DNA of 64,000 nt from Hoeflea sp. 108 (GCF_000372965.1 NZ_KB890024.1:2172839-2236838); one strand, 5' to 3'; shown: positions 52,351-62,364, counted from the stretch's first letter. Numbers and translations: made by a program. The notes: a model not told the origin generated them from the letters alone.

Positions 52351-53079
52351 TCAGCCGGGCGTGGCGCTCTTAGCCGGCTCGGCCAGCACTTCCCTCGGGC
52401 GCGGTGCCGCCGGATCGGCAGGCCGCAGCAGCATTTCGTCATGGAGCCAGCCCTTGCCGGCAGGCGTCGAGACCAGCGCCCATTTGCCGTCGCGGGCGAA
52501 GACGCGCACCATCTCGCCCTGCTTCAGGCTGTAGATGACAGGGGCCGTCACGCTCGGGCGTTTGCGCAAATAGACGGTCGTGCTGGTGTACAGCACGTTG
52601 AGCAGTGGAGCGGTGTTCTGCGCCTTGGCCGCAGTTTCCTTCGGCGAGTCCGTCTTTGCGCTGGTCGCTGGACGCGGCAGCGGCGTCGGTGGGCGGGAGA
52701 TGGAGGCTGTCGCAAGATCGGCGGCGGGCTTGCGTGGGCCGGAGGCGCTGTCCGGACGGGGCGTGGCCTTCGTCGCGCCCACCGGTTTCGGAGCCGTGGC
52801 TGCCGGCTTGGGCTGCTGGGCTTTGGCGGTCTTTACGGGTTCGACATCGACCTTCGGCCGTACGACCTCGACGCCCGGCTTGGCGGTCTGGACAGGCTTC
52901 GGCCTTGCTACGGTCGCCTCCTTGCGCGGAGCGATTTCAGCCTTCGGACGAGAGGCGGAGCGGGCAGGGCGGTCGTCGAACTTGAACTTGCTCGGCGCTT
53001 CCTGCGTCATCGCCCAGCCGCCGGCAGCAAGCGCGCCGAGCAGCAGCCATCTCATCTTGGGAAGGGCGAATCCAGTCAT
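52351..53079 (-). CDS. SH3 domain protein with signal anchor
   Basis: A 242-residue protein with an N-terminal membrane segment (MRWLLLGALAAGGWAMT), a long Lys/Pro/Ala-rich linker and a bacterial SH3 domain near the C-terminus (VYLRKRPSVTAPVIYSLKQG..VRVFARDGKWALVSTPAGKGWLH). SH3b domains usually bind cell wall. It is probably periplasmic; its partner is unknown. Confidence 0.8.
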   Translation of the reverse strand: MTGFALPKMRWLLLGALAAGGWAMTQEAPSKFKFDDRPARSASRPKAEIAPRKEATVARPKPVQTAKPGVEVVRPKVDVEPVKTAKAQQPKPAATAPKPVGATKATPRPDSASGPRKPAADLATASISRPPTPLPRPATSAKTDSPKETAAKAQNTAPLLNVLYTSTTVYLRKRPSVTAPVIYSLKQGEMVRVFARDGKWALVSTPAGKGWLHDEMLLRPADPAAPRPREVLAEPAKSATPG

Positions 53080-53141
53080 GGGCTGAGTCTGGACTTCAGA
53101 GCTTAAAACCGCGTTGACGTTGGCCACGCCCGGCCAGGCAG

Positions 53142-53366
53142 TCAGGCCTTCTTCAGGAACTCGGTCCTGAGCACCAGGCCTTTGACCTGCTTGGTGTTGC
53201 ATTCGACCTCGCCGGCATTGCCGTTCAGCCTGATGTTTTTGACCAGCGTGCCGCGCTTGATGGTCTCAGAGGTTCCCTTGACCTTGAGATCCTTGATCAG
53301 CGTCACCGAATCGCCGTCGGCGAGCTGCGTGCCGTTGCTGTCTTTCACCACGATATCGTCGGACAT
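53142..53366 (-). CDS. PhnA-like protein (alkylphosphonate utilisation family), short form
   Basis: A 74-residue protein that matches only the C-terminal PhnA domain: VVKDSNGTQLADGDSVTLIKDLKVKGTS and KRGTLVKNIRLNG. The N-terminal zinc ribbon of E. coli YjdM/PhnA is absent. GGAGAG lies about 7 bases before the ATG at 53366. The family name is historical; its function is not established. Confidence 0.85.
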   Translation of the reverse strand: MSDDIVVKDSNGTQLADGDSVTLIKDLKVKGTSETIKRGTLVKNIRLNGNAGEVECNTKQVKGLVLRTEFLKKA

Positions 53367-53523
53367 GATTCTCTCCACTTCATCAGGGCCGCCTCATGGT
53401 TGAGGCGACGCTTCATCTATCCTTTGGCACAGGCGATCGCGGCCTTGCCAGTCCGGCGTTGCGCTGCGGCGGCACTTTCCGCAGCTTGTCAGCCTTATGC
53501 CGTCGGCGAAGGACGGCAGGGAA

Positions 53524-54096
53524 TCACGCTGCGCTGAGGTGCTCCCACAGGATTGTCGTTCCCATGCCGAGAAGCACGATGCCGGCGGCCACTTCGGCAA
53601 GTTTCCCGAAGCGGGCGCCGATCACTCCTCCCAGCAATATGCCGGCGGTCGACATCATGAATGTCGCGAAGCCGATCGCGATCGAAATCAAGACGATCCC
53701 TGCAAGGTCCACGCCGATGAATGCCAGCGACAGCCCCACGGCCATGGCGTCAAGACTTGTGCCCAGCGCCGTGGCAACCAGAACAGGCAATGAATTGCCG
53801 ATCTGAGACCTGTCGCCCTCATCGCCATGGAATGCGCTGTAGATCATGTGCAGTCCGACCGCGGCCAGGAGCAGGAATGCCAGCCAATGGTCGAAATGTG
53901 CGACCCAGCCATTCGCGGCAATGCCGGCCGACCATCCCAGGAAGGGGGTGATGGTTTCCACCACGCCGAAGATGATGCCGGTGCGCAGGGCCTGGCCGAT
54001 ACGGGCACGGTTGAATGTCGTTCCGCGGCCAACGGCAACAGCGAAGGCATCGACGGACATGCTGATGGAGAGCAGGAAAATAGCTGCGATGGGCAT
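53524..54096 (-). CDS. mntP: Manganese efflux pump MntP
   Basis: A 190-residue membrane protein with six helices. The two family motifs with membrane aspartates are present: SISMSVDAFAVAVGRG near the start and LGTSLDAMAVGLSLAFIGV in the second half. MntP exports Mn(II) and protects against Mn toxicity. A yybP-ykoY riboswitch precedes it on the same strand. The start at 54096 is chosen because the frame further upstream lies in the riboswitch. Confidence 0.93.
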   Translation of the reverse strand: MPIAAIFLLSISMSVDAFAVAVGRGTTFNRARIGQALRTGIIFGVVETITPFLGWSAGIAANGWVAHFDHWLAFLLLAAVGLHMIYSAFHGDEGDRSQIGNSLPVLVATALGTSLDAMAVGLSLAFIGVDLAGIVLISIAIGFATFMMSTAGILLGGVIGARFGKLAEVAAGIVLLGMGTTILWEHLSAA

Positions 54097-54159
54097 GATG
54101 AGAACCAGCGGACGGAATTGGACCGGGCACTTTGTCATCCGTCCGTCGTCGGATGGCTG

Positions 54160-54262
54160 CTGCCACGGTCTTGCCGGGTCGAACGATGTCGACTGACCGC
54201 ACCACGCCACAAGGCGATCGTGTTGATGAGGTCCCACTTGCGTGGTGGCTACTCCCCGATGG
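54160..54262 (-). promoter_or_regulatory. yybP-ykoY manganese riboswitch upstream of mntP
   Basis: On the minus strand the leader has GGGGAGTAGCC (54257-54247), then CTCATCAACA, GGTGCGGTCAG and CCGGCAAGACCGTGG (to about 54164). These are conserved segments of the yybP-ykoY RNA, which binds Mn(II) and turns on mntP genes. The leader ends about 65 bases before the mntP ATG. Confidence 0.82.
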
Positions 54263-54687
54263 CCGACCATCTATTGCAGGACGGAAAATATATCAAATAA
54301 AACAAATAGTTGAACAATTCTGATTTGCATTTGCAACTGCGTCGGAAGGTCGTCGGCTTCGTCTCTGCATTGCCAGCCCAGTGTCGGCCATGAACGTCTT
54401 GTCGACCGCAGGTTTCACAATTGGGGAGTGTGCTGCTTCGCGCGTGGAACTGTCCCTATGAGACTTAAGGGGAGTGGCGCACTGCTTCCGGCGCAATGCT
54501 CAGGCCTGCCGCTCCAGGTCGCGAATCTGTTCTGGGTTCCCGCACATCAACTTCGCGCCCGGCGGCTTCGTTGGCCAGGCAGGTGGTCTGCCTCGAAAGG
54601 TAGATGCGGACCAGCGCGACCGTCTTGCCCGATGCAGAACATCACTGCATTGATGCTTGAAGCTGAAGCTTTTTGAAGAGGAAAACC
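54263..54687. other. Non-coding stretch between the mntP leader and tRNA-Glu
   Basis: 425 bases. The first part (54285-54330) is AT-rich and probably holds the mntP promoter on the minus strand. No gene with a family likeness or ribosome binding site is seen in the rest. Confidence 0.5.
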
Positions 54688-54762
54688 TGGTACGCCCAAG
54701 GGGAATCGAACCCCTGTTACCGCCGTGAAAGGGCGGTGTCCTAACCGCTAGACGATGGGCGC
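54688..54762 (-). tRNA. tRNA-Glu (TTC anticodon)
   Basis: Minus-strand cloverleaf of 75 bases with the CCA end. The acceptor GCGCCCA pairs with TGGGCGT (G-T first pair); the anticodon loop CTTTCAC lies in a CCGCC/GGCGG stem and gives anticodon TTC; the T arm is AGGGGTTCGATTCCCCT. Confidence 0.95.
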
Positions 54763-54835
54763 GCTCAGGTGAGGCGGGGTATACTTAGCTTGTTCGCGAT
54801 AGGCAACCCGTCTTTTGCTGCATCGCCAAATTTTT

Positions 54836-56041
54836 TTAGCCACGACGTCCACAGCGCCAGTTCCAGTCGCGTTCCGGGCCGACGTCGACGTGGACGGAAG
54901 TGGTGTGGCAGTACGTTCCGACGCCGCCGCGACCGGGCATGGCGCGCAGATAGGTGGCAAGTTCCCACTTGCTGACGCCGGGCACCTGGATGTCGGCTGC
55001 GGCGCAATACATGTGCTGCGAGTTCTTGGCGCCGCGGGCGCGTCGGTTGCGCTCCGGATTACGATAGCCCGATGTGACGACCATCTTCTTGCCGAAGTGC
55101 TGCTCGACCGATTTCAGGATGCGCACCAGCGACGGCTTGAGGCAGCCGACATCGACACTTTCATGCTGCTTGAGCAGACCGTTGGGAGCGAGGCGGGCCA
55201 TGCCGGCGGCCGAAGCCACCTGGTAGAGCTCGGGGTCTTCGTCCTCGTGCAGATCGACGTCGCTGTCGTCGTTGAGACCCGACTTGCGCTTGATCTCGAA
55301 CAGATCGGTGGTGCGCACGCCAGGCAGTGCCCATTCCGAATCGCTGCCCGACGAGCTGCCGCCGAGCGACGCGAGTTCGAGCGGCTTCGAACCGGATTTG
55401 GCCGACGCAAGCGAGATGAGCGGTTTTGATTTTTCTTCGGCCGGCTTGGCCTCGGCCGCCGGTTCCGGCGCGGCGGTCGTCGTTGCGATCACCGGCTTGG
55501 ATTTCTGTTCCGCGGGCACGGGAGCAGCCTTCGCCGGCGAAGAACCGAACAGTGAGGCAAGGAAGCCCTTTTTCTTGGGCGCTTCCGGCGCGGCGGCCGG
55601 CCCGTTGGTCAGATAGAATCCGGTGTCCTGCTGGACGGGGCCCTTGGCGGGCTTGGCGTCTGCCGTCTGCTGCTCGGGTTCGGCCTTGGCTTGCTCCACG
55701 GCCGCAGCCGTCTGCGGCTGCTGCTCGGCGTCGACGATCGCCACTTCAGCCGGCGTTTCGCTGCCCGGCTTCATGATCGGTACATAACCGACCTGATCGG
55801 GGAGGGCGGTGTCGCCCTCGACACTCATGGCAAGGGCCGTTGCCGGAGTGCCGGGTTGGCCGGTGGCGGTCGCAACTTCGGCCGTTGCCGTCTGGGCGGT
55901 TGTTCCTGCGGTCAGGGCAGGATTTGCGATGTTGAGGTCGGGCTCGCCGGTGGCTGTGCACGAAACGGCGAGGAGCGAAACCAGCACAGTCAGTGCAACG
56001 CCGCATCGCCGGTCTGCGAATCGCAGTCGTCCTGACGTCAA
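54836..56041 (-). CDS. Lipoprotein with M15-type peptidase domain (YcbK/DUF882-like)
   Basis: A 401-residue protein. The signal ends in a lipobox (SLLAVSC, near residue 27). A long Ala/Pro/Lys-rich region follows, then a C-terminal peptidase fold: VVTSGYRNPERNRR, SQHMYCAAADIQV (SxHxxxxAxD metal motif) and the final SVHVDVG. M15-type enzymes cut peptide cross-links of peptidoglycan. It therefore probably acts on cell wall in the periplasm; the exact bond is unknown. Confidence 0.8.
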   Translation of the reverse strand: MTSGRLRFADRRCGVALTVLVSLLAVSCTATGEPDLNIANPALTAGTTAQTATAEVATATGQPGTPATALAMSVEGDTALPDQVGYVPIMKPGSETPAEVAIVDAEQQPQTAAAVEQAKAEPEQQTADAKPAKGPVQQDTGFYLTNGPAAAPEAPKKKGFLASLFGSSPAKAAPVPAEQKSKPVIATTTAAPEPAAEAKPAEEKSKPLISLASAKSGSKPLELASLGGSSSGSDSEWALPGVRTTDLFEIKRKSGLNDDSDVDLHEDEDPELYQVASAAGMARLAPNGLLKQHESVDVGCLKPSLVRILKSVEQHFGKKMVVTSGYRNPERNRRARGAKNSQHMYCAAADIQVPGVSKWELATYLRAMPGRGGVGTYCHTTSVHVDVGPERDWNWRCGRRG

Positions 56042-56254
56042 ACCGGTCCCCTCTCACGCAAATGCAGGCCAACAAACGCTTGGCAATAAAATCGAACTGC
56101 TACGCAACGACGTTTCGGAACAAGAAACGGCACCCGATCATATGGAAGTGATCCCCGACTGCGGGCTAGGCCCCAATTGAGGCGGGATCATGATTGGGCG
56201 CCATCTTTTCGCCCCCTTTGTTAAGGGCGTCAACTCACCGCGCATTACGGGGAG

Positions 56255-58084
56255 TTACACTCGAACCTTCACATAGCTGCCGGGTGCATCTTCTAGCACC
56301 CGTCCGCTTACGCCAGGCTTGCGTGGCTCTACGCTGGTGTTATCGGCGGCCTCGATCCAGCGATGCCAGTGCGGCCACCACGAGCCGGGCGTCTCCGTCG
56401 CGCCACTCAGCCAATGGTCGAAGTCGCCTGTCGGCTTGCCGTTCGACCAGAATTGATACTTACCGGCGGCAGGTGGATTGACCACACCAGCGATGTGGCC
56501 GGAGCCCGCGACGACATATTCGACGTCGCCGCCGAAATACTGGCATCCGAGGAAGACGGAGCGGGCAGGCGCGATGTGATCCTCGCGGGCTGCGAGGTTG
56601 TAGACCGGGATGGTGATGTCGGCGAGCGAGACGGTGCGGCCGGCAAGTTCCATCCGGCCTTGCGACAGGTTGTTCTCGAGATAGCAGTTGCGCAAATAGA
56701 AGGAGTGATTGGCCGCCGCCATGCGGGTGGAGTCGGCGTTCCAGTAAAGCAGGTCGAACGGCAGCGGTTCCTTGCCGCGCATGTAGTTGTTGACGACGTA
56801 GGGCCAGATCAGGTCGCCCGACCGCAGCATGTTGAAGGCGGTCGCCATCTTGGTGCCGTCGAGATAGCCCTTTTCCTTCATCGCGCGCTCGAGTGCGCCG
56901 ATCTGTTCCTCGTCGACGAACACCTTGAGATCGCCGGCATAGGTGAAGTCGACCTGCGTGGTGAAAAAGGTGACGGTACGGATGCGATGGTCACCCTCCT
57001 GCGCCAGCAGCGCCAGGGCTGCGGCGAGCAGCGTGCCGCCGACGCAATAGCCTATCGCGTTGACTTCACGCTCGCCGGTCGCCTGCTCGACGGTATCGAG
57101 GCCGTATTGCAGGCCTTCGCGGATATAGGCCTCCCAGTTCTTGAGACCGTGGCGCTGGTCTGGGTTGATCCACGAGATGACGAAGACCGTGTGGCCTTGC
57201 TCGACCGCCCAGCGGATGAATGATTTCTGCGGGTTGAGGTCGAGGATGTAGAACTTGTTGATCCATGGCGGGCAGATCAGCAGCGGCCGCTTCAGCACCT
57301 TGTCCGTCGTTGGCGCATACTGGATGATTTCTGCGACGTCACTGCGGCCGACCACCTTGCCCGGCGTCATGGCGATGTTCTTGCCGATCTCGAAGCCGGA
57401 ATAGTCGGCCTGCCGCAACTTGAGGTCGCCCTTGCCGGCGACGATGTCCTCGGCGAACATCTTCATGCCGCGCACGAGGTTTTCACCGTTGCTGGCGACC
57501 GTCTCGCGGAACAGTTCCGGATTGGTCAGGATGAAGTTCGACGGCGAGATCGCGTTCGAGACCTGCTTGACGTAGAAACCGGCCTTGTGGCGCGTGTGCT
57601 CGTCGAGGCCGTCGGCATGTTCGACCAGATCGCCGGCCCAACGCGTCGTCACCAGATAGGCCTGCTTGAGGAAGTCGAAGAAGGCGTTGCGGCCCCATTC
57701 GGGATCGAGGAAGCGCTTGTCGGTGCGCTCCGGCTTGACCGCGTCCTCGACCTGCTCGCCCGACATGCGCTGGACCGAATTGCCCCAGACTTCCATGTAA
57801 CCGGCAAACAGACGTGTCTGCGCTTCCATTGCCCGTTGCGGATCGGACAGCCAGTATTCGGTCAGCTTGGAAAAGGTCTTGATCACTTCAGTGAAGGGCT
57901 CGGCGACGGTGTCGCGCATCTCGCCGCGCTCGCGCGGCTCTGCCCATGCCGCTGCTGCCTTGCCGGCCTGCTCGATCATGCGGGCCATGTTCAGCGCAAA
58001 GCGCTCAGGGTCTTTCACCAGATACTGCTCGACGGAGGAGGGGGAATCGCCGCTTGGCTTGTCCGAATCGTCTGCCTTCGCCAT
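56255..58084 (-). CDS. phaC: Class I polyhydroxyalkanoate synthase
   Basis: A 609-residue PHA synthase that polymerises (R)-3-hydroxyacyl-CoA into storage granules. The PhaC N-terminal domain (near 100-270) is followed by the alpha/beta hydrolase core with the lipase-like box GYCVGG (catalytic C347), and later the GHIAGVVNPP segment with the catalytic histidine. Length and motif fit class I. The start at 58084 (MAKADDSD) has GAGG just upstream; an in-frame ATG at 58123 is possible. Confidence 0.93.
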   Translation of the reverse strand: MAKADDSDKPSGDSPSSVEQYLVKDPERFALNMARMIEQAGKAAAAWAEPRERGEMRDTVAEPFTEVIKTFSKLTEYWLSDPQRAMEAQTRLFAGYMEVWGNSVQRMSGEQVEDAVKPERTDKRFLDPEWGRNAFFDFLKQAYLVTTRWAGDLVEHADGLDEHTRHKAGFYVKQVSNAISPSNFILTNPELFRETVASNGENLVRGMKMFAEDIVAGKGDLKLRQADYSGFEIGKNIAMTPGKVVGRSDVAEIIQYAPTTDKVLKRPLLICPPWINKFYILDLNPQKSFIRWAVEQGHTVFVISWINPDQRHGLKNWEAYIREGLQYGLDTVEQATGEREVNAIGYCVGGTLLAAALALLAQEGDHRIRTVTFFTTQVDFTYAGDLKVFVDEEQIGALERAMKEKGYLDGTKMATAFNMLRSGDLIWPYVVNNYMRGKEPLPFDLLYWNADSTRMAAANHSFYLRNCYLENNLSQGRMELAGRTVSLADITIPVYNLAAREDHIAPARSVFLGCQYFGGDVEYVVAGSGHIAGVVNPPAAGKYQFWSNGKPTGDFDHWLSGATETPGSWWPHWHRWIEAADNTSVEPRKPGVSGRVLEDAPGSYVKVRV

Positions 58085-58183
58085 GGTCCTCGCAGGTCCT
58101 CCCAAAGGGCCTTTTATTGACATACTATCATGCGACGTCTTACCGGGTCCAACGCGCTCTACCGCGCCTGTCGGGGAAACTTT

Positions 58184-58573
58184 ATGACATATAGTGTTGG
58201 TCGGCATGTTTTTTTCGGTGCCCGCATGATCGTGTGCGCGGGCATGTTGTCGCTGCCGTTCGCGGCAAGCGGGTGCACCAGCACGAATACGACGGATGCC
58301 GGACCGGCGCTGGCAGGCGGACGCGGCGCCCAGGACACCGGCACCTATCCCAATCTCAACATAGCACCCAAGGTTGCCGCCCCCCAACTGACCGACGACC
58401 AGAAGACGGCAAAGCTTGCTGAACTTGGGGCGGCAAAGCGTCGCCAGGGTGGCAAGGGCGTTGTTGCTGGTGGTGATTCGAAGGCGATGACGACGCTGGC
58501 CAGAGAGCACGGCGCTGACACGCTGAAGGCCATTCAAGGCAAGTGCGACCCTATCGACCCCGCCTGTAATTGA
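58184..58573 (+). CDS. Small lipoprotein
   Basis: A 129-residue protein with a lipoprotein signal (MIVCAGMLSLPFAASGC; lipobox SGC) and a polar mature part. No family is recognised. It is divergent from phaC. Its stop overlaps the frame of the aminotransferase gene, which begins at 58621. The start could also be the ATG of the MIVC segment. Confidence 0.65.
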   Translation: MTYSVGRHVFFGARMIVCAGMLSLPFAASGCTSTNTTDAGPALAGGRGAQDTGTYPNLNIAPKVAAPQLTDDQKTAKLAELGAAKRRQGGKGVVAGGDSKAMTTLAREHGADTLKAIQGKCDPIDPACN

Positions 58574-58620
58574 GTATATACCGCGCACGCAAAAGCGCCC
58601 CCGTTTACCTGAGAAGCGAC

Positions 58621-59838
58621 ATGGAAGAATTTCACAAGGTCCGCCGCCTTCCGCCCTATGTCTTCGAGCAGGTCAACCGACTGAAGGCCAGCGCCCGGTC
58701 GCGCGGCGCAGACATTATCGATCTCGGCATGGGCAATCCCGACCTGCCGACGCCCCAGAGCATCGTCGACAAGCTGTGCGAGGTCGTGCAGGACCCGCGC
58801 ACCCACCGCTATTCGTCGTCGCGCGGCATTCCCGGCCTGCGCCGCGCCCAGGCCAATTATTACGCCCGCCGTTTCGGCGTGAAGCTCAACCCCGACACCC
58901 AGGTCGTCGCCACGCTCGGTTCCAAGGAAGGCTTCGCCAACATGGCGCAGGCGATCACCGCCCCCGGCGACGTGGTCCTGTGCCCCGATCCGACCTATCC
59001 GATCCATGCGTTCGGCTTCATCATGTCGGGCGGCGTCATCCGCTCGCTGCAGGCAAAGCCCGATGACGGCTTCATCCCGGCGCTCGAGCGCGGCGTTCGC
59101 CACTCGATTCCCAAGCCATTGGCGCTGATCCTGAATTATCCGTCGAACCCGACGGCGCATGTGGCGACACTCGACTTCTACAAGGACGTCGTCGCCTTCG
59201 CGAAGAAGAACGACATCATCATCCTGTCGGATCTCGCCTATTCGGAGATCTATTTCGACGGCAATCCGCCACCTTCGGTGCTGCAGGTGCCCGGCGCCAT
59301 CGACGTGACGGTCGAATTCACCTCGATGTCGAAGACCTTCTCGATGCCGGGCTGGCGCATGGGCTTTGCCGTCGGCAATGAAAGGCTGATCGCCGCGCTG
59401 ACGCGTGTGAAGTCTTATCTCGACTATGGCGCGTTCACGCCGATCCAGGTGGCGGCGACCGCAGCACTGAACGGCGATGGCTCCGACATCGCCGAAGTGC
59501 GCGAGGTCTATCACAAGCGCCGCGACATCATGGTGGACGCGTTCTCGCGCGCCGGCTGGGACATTCCGGCTCCGGCCGCAACCATGTTCGCCTGGGCGCC
59601 GATCCCCGAGCAGTTCAAGCATCTTGGGTCGCTCGAATTCTCGAAGCTCCTGATCGAGCACGCCGACGTGGCGGTTGCTCCCGGTGTGGGCTTTGGCGAG
59701 CACGGCGACGACTATGTCCGTCTGGCGCTCGTCGAAAACGAGCATCGCATCCGCCAGGCAGCGCGCAACATCAAGCGCTTCCTGACGACGACGGCCAAAC
59801 AGCCCAACAATGTGGTTCCGCTCGCAGCCCATCGCTGA
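58621..59838 (+). CDS. Aminotransferase, LL-diaminopimelate/alanine aminotransferase type (AlaC-like)
   Basis: A 405-residue fold-type I PLP enzyme. The PLP lysine lies in SMSKTFSMPGWRMGF; DLGMGNPDLPTP, NYPSNPTA and SDLAYSEIYFDG are the other conserved parts. It is annotated as LL-DAP or alanine aminotransferase in rhizobia; the true substrate is not shown. It lies upstream of hom (50 bases), the normal order in Rhizobiales, which ties it to aspartate-family amino acid metabolism. The ATG at 58621 starts at the conserved MEEFHKVRRLPPYVF. Confidence 0.86.
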   Translation: MEEFHKVRRLPPYVFEQVNRLKASARSRGADIIDLGMGNPDLPTPQSIVDKLCEVVQDPRTHRYSSSRGIPGLRRAQANYYARRFGVKLNPDTQVVATLGSKEGFANMAQAITAPGDVVLCPDPTYPIHAFGFIMSGGVIRSLQAKPDDGFIPALERGVRHSIPKPLALILNYPSNPTAHVATLDFYKDVVAFAKKNDIIILSDLAYSEIYFDGNPPPSVLQVPGAIDVTVEFTSMSKTFSMPGWRMGFAVGNERLIAALTRVKSYLDYGAFTPIQVAATAALNGDGSDIAEVREVYHKRRDIMVDAFSRAGWDIPAPAATMFAWAPIPEQFKHLGSLEFSKLLIEHADVAVAPGVGFGEHGDDYVRLALVENEHRIRQAARNIKRFLTTTAKQPNNVVPLAAHR

Positions 59839-59887
59839 GCGCACCACGGACACTCCAGTACTACCGACCTGAAAGGCGCCGCAGACC

Positions 59888-61201
59888 ATGGCTGAAGCAT
59901 TGCGTGTTGGAATTGCCGGTCTCGGCACCGTCGGCGCTTCGGTGGCGCGCGTGCTGCGCGACAAGGCTGCCGAGCTCACCCGCCAGTGCGGCCGCGAGAT
60001 CGTCGTCACCGCCGTTTCGGCCCGCGACCGTTCGCGCGACCGCGGCATCGACCTGGGTGGCGCGCAGTGGTTCGACGATCCGATCGAGCTGGCCCAGAAG
60101 GCCGACATCGATGTCTTCGTCGAGCTGATCGGTGGCGACGAGGGCGCGGCGCGTTCCTGCGTGCGCGCGGCACTCGATGCCGGCCGTCATGTCGTCACCG
60201 CCAACAAGGCGCTGCTTGCCAAGCATGGTGTGGCACTGGCCGAGGTCGCCGAGAAGAAGGGCGTGCTGCTCAACTACGAGGCGGCGGTCGCCGGCGGCAT
60301 TCCGGTCATCAAGACCATGCGTGAAGCCATGGCCGGCAACACCGTGTCGCGTGTCTTCGGCATCCTCAACGGCACCTGCAACTACATCCTGACGCGTATG
60401 GAAGCCGAAGGCCTGACCTTTGAGGCCTGCCTCAAGGACGCACAGCGCCTTGGTTATGCCGAGGCCGATCCGACTTTCGACATCGAAGGCAACGACACTG
60501 CCCACAAGCTGGCGATTCTGACCAGCCTTGCCTTCGGCACCAAGATCGCGGCCGACGACATCTATCTCGAGGGCATTTCCAACATCACCCAGGCCGACAT
60601 CCGCGCGGCAGGCGAGCTCGGCTATCGCATCAAGCTGCTGGGTGTCGCCCAGCGCACCGAGACCGGCATCGAGCAGCGCGTGCATCCCACGATGGTGCCG
60701 ACGGCCTCCGTCATCGCCCAGGTGCATGGCGTGACCAACGCGGTTGCGATCGAGACCGACATCCTCGGCGAACTGCTGCTTTCCGGCCCCGGCGCCGGCG
60801 GCAATGCCACCGCATCGGCCGTCGTCGGCGACATCGCCGACATCGCCAAGAGCCGCCCCGGCTTCCAGCACGGTCCGGTCTTCGGCCGTCCGGCTAAGGA
60901 ACTGCGCCCTTACAAGAAAGCGCAGATGCGCAGCCACGCCGGCGGCTACTTCATCCGCCTGACGGTGCATGATCGCACGGGCGTCTTTGCGGCGATCGCC
61001 AAGCGCATGGCCGACAACGACATTTCGCTGGAATCGATCGTCCAGCACGCCAACGGCGCCAATGGCTCGACGCAGAAGACGGTGATCCTGGTCACCCACG
61101 AGACCACGGAAGCTGCCGTGCGCAAGGCGGTCGACGGTGTCACCAAGGACGGCCACCTGACCGACAAGCCGCAGGTCATCCGCATCGAACGCGCCGGCTG
61201 A
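59888..61201 (+). CDS. hom: Homoserine dehydrogenase
   Basis: Reduces aspartate semialdehyde to homoserine, the branch to threonine and methionine. The NAD(P) motif GIAGLGTVGASVARVL is near residue 7; the catalytic segment GILNGTCNYILTRM and AEADPTFDIEGNDTAHKLAIL are intact. A C-terminal ACT domain (from about residue 350, RLTVHDRTGVFAAIAKRM) suggests feedback control by threonine. Length 437 residues is normal. Confidence 0.95.
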   Translation: MAEALRVGIAGLGTVGASVARVLRDKAAELTRQCGREIVVTAVSARDRSRDRGIDLGGAQWFDDPIELAQKADIDVFVELIGGDEGAARSCVRAALDAGRHVVTANKALLAKHGVALAEVAEKKGVLLNYEAAVAGGIPVIKTMREAMAGNTVSRVFGILNGTCNYILTRMEAEGLTFEACLKDAQRLGYAEADPTFDIEGNDTAHKLAILTSLAFGTKIAADDIYLEGISNITQADIRAAGELGYRIKLLGVAQRTETGIEQRVHPTMVPTASVIAQVHGVTNAVAIETDILGELLLSGPGAGGNATASAVVGDIADIAKSRPGFQHGPVFGRPAKELRPYKKAQMRSHAGGYFIRLTVHDRTGVFAAIAKRMADNDISLESIVQHANGANGSTQKTVILVTHETTEAAVRKAVDGVTKDGHLTDKPQVIRIERAG

Positions 61202-61389
61202 TCGCTGGCCGGGGAGAGGGGGCGGATTGCCCCTTCCGCGCCCCGCCAAAGCGGCTACTCCTATTTAATCGATTGATATTGTTTCGCTTTCGATTATGCG
61301 GACAACAGGTCTTGCCGATGTCATAACTGTTTGACAATAAGGGCCAGCCCGCCCTGGGCGCCCCAAATTCTCGACAGCAGGACCCTGAT

Positions 61390-62364
61390 ATGGCGAAAAG
61401 CGTTGTTGCCGGCCTCGACCGGATTCTCACCATGGAACTGGTGCGCGTGACCGAGCGTGCGGCAGTGGCGGCAGCGCGGCTGCGCGGGCGCGGCGACGAA
61501 AAGGCCGCCGACCAGGTGGCGGTCGACGCCATGCGCCAGGAACTGAACCGGCTCGCCATCAACGGCACCGTGGTGATCGGCGAGGGCGAGCGCGACGAAG
61601 CACCGATGCTCTATATCGGCGAGGAAGTCGGCGCCGGCGGCCCCGAAGTCGACATCGCGCTCGACCCGCTCGAAGGCACCACCATATGCGCCAAAAACCT
61701 GCCCAACGCGCTGGCCGTCATCGCCATCGCCGAAAAGGGCAGCCTGCTGTTCGCCCCCGACGTCTATATGGACAAGATCGCGGTCGGCCCGGGCTACCCC
61801 GAGGGCGTCATCGACCTCGATGCCTCGCCGGCTGAAAACATCGCCAGCGTTGCCAAGGCCAAGGGTGTCCCGGTCCAAGAAGTCACGGCCTGCATCCTCG
61901 ACCGCCCGCGTCATGCCAAGCTGATCGAGGCGGTCCGTGCGACCGGTGCCGCTATCCGCCTGATCGGCGACGGCGACGTGGCCGGTGTCATTCACACCAC
62001 CGATCCCGATGAAACCGGCATCGACATCTATCTCGGCACCGGCGGTGCGCCCGAGGGCGTGCTGGCTGCGGCAGCACTTCGCTGCACCGGCGGCCAGATG
62101 CTGGGCCGCCTGCTGCTCGACAGCGCCGACAAGGTCGCCCGTGCGGCAACCATGGGCATCACCGACCCCAACAAGGTCTATCGCATCGAGGAAATGGCGC
62201 GCGGCGACGTACTGTTTGCGGCAACCGGCGTCACCGACGGCAACATGCTGGCCGGCGTCAAGTTCGGCCGCGATGCCATCACCACGCACACCATTGTACT
62301 GCGCTCGTCGTCCAAGACGGTGCGCGAGATCAAGGCACGTCACCAGGATATCGAAAAATTCTGA
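61390..62364 (+). CDS. glpX: Class II fructose-1,6-bisphosphatase
   Basis: A 324-residue GlpX enzyme of gluconeogenesis. The metal-binding motif is in DIALDPLEGTTICAKN; other conserved segments are GEGERDEAPMLYIGE, DVAGVIHTTDP and GTGGAPEGVLAAAALRC. It is 188 bases after hom; no regulatory feature was defined in that gap. Confidence 0.95.
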   Translation: MAKSVVAGLDRILTMELVRVTERAAVAAARLRGRGDEKAADQVAVDAMRQELNRLAINGTVVIGEGERDEAPMLYIGEEVGAGGPEVDIALDPLEGTTICAKNLPNALAVIAIAEKGSLLFAPDVYMDKIAVGPGYPEGVIDLDASPAENIASVAKAKGVPVQEVTACILDRPRHAKLIEAVRATGAAIRLIGDGDVAGVIHTTDPDETGIDIYLGTGGAPEGVLAAAALRCTGGQMLGRLLLDSADKVARAATMGITDPNKVYRIEEMARGDVLFAATGVTDGNMLAGVKFGRDAITTHTIVLRSSSKTVREIKARHQDIEKF

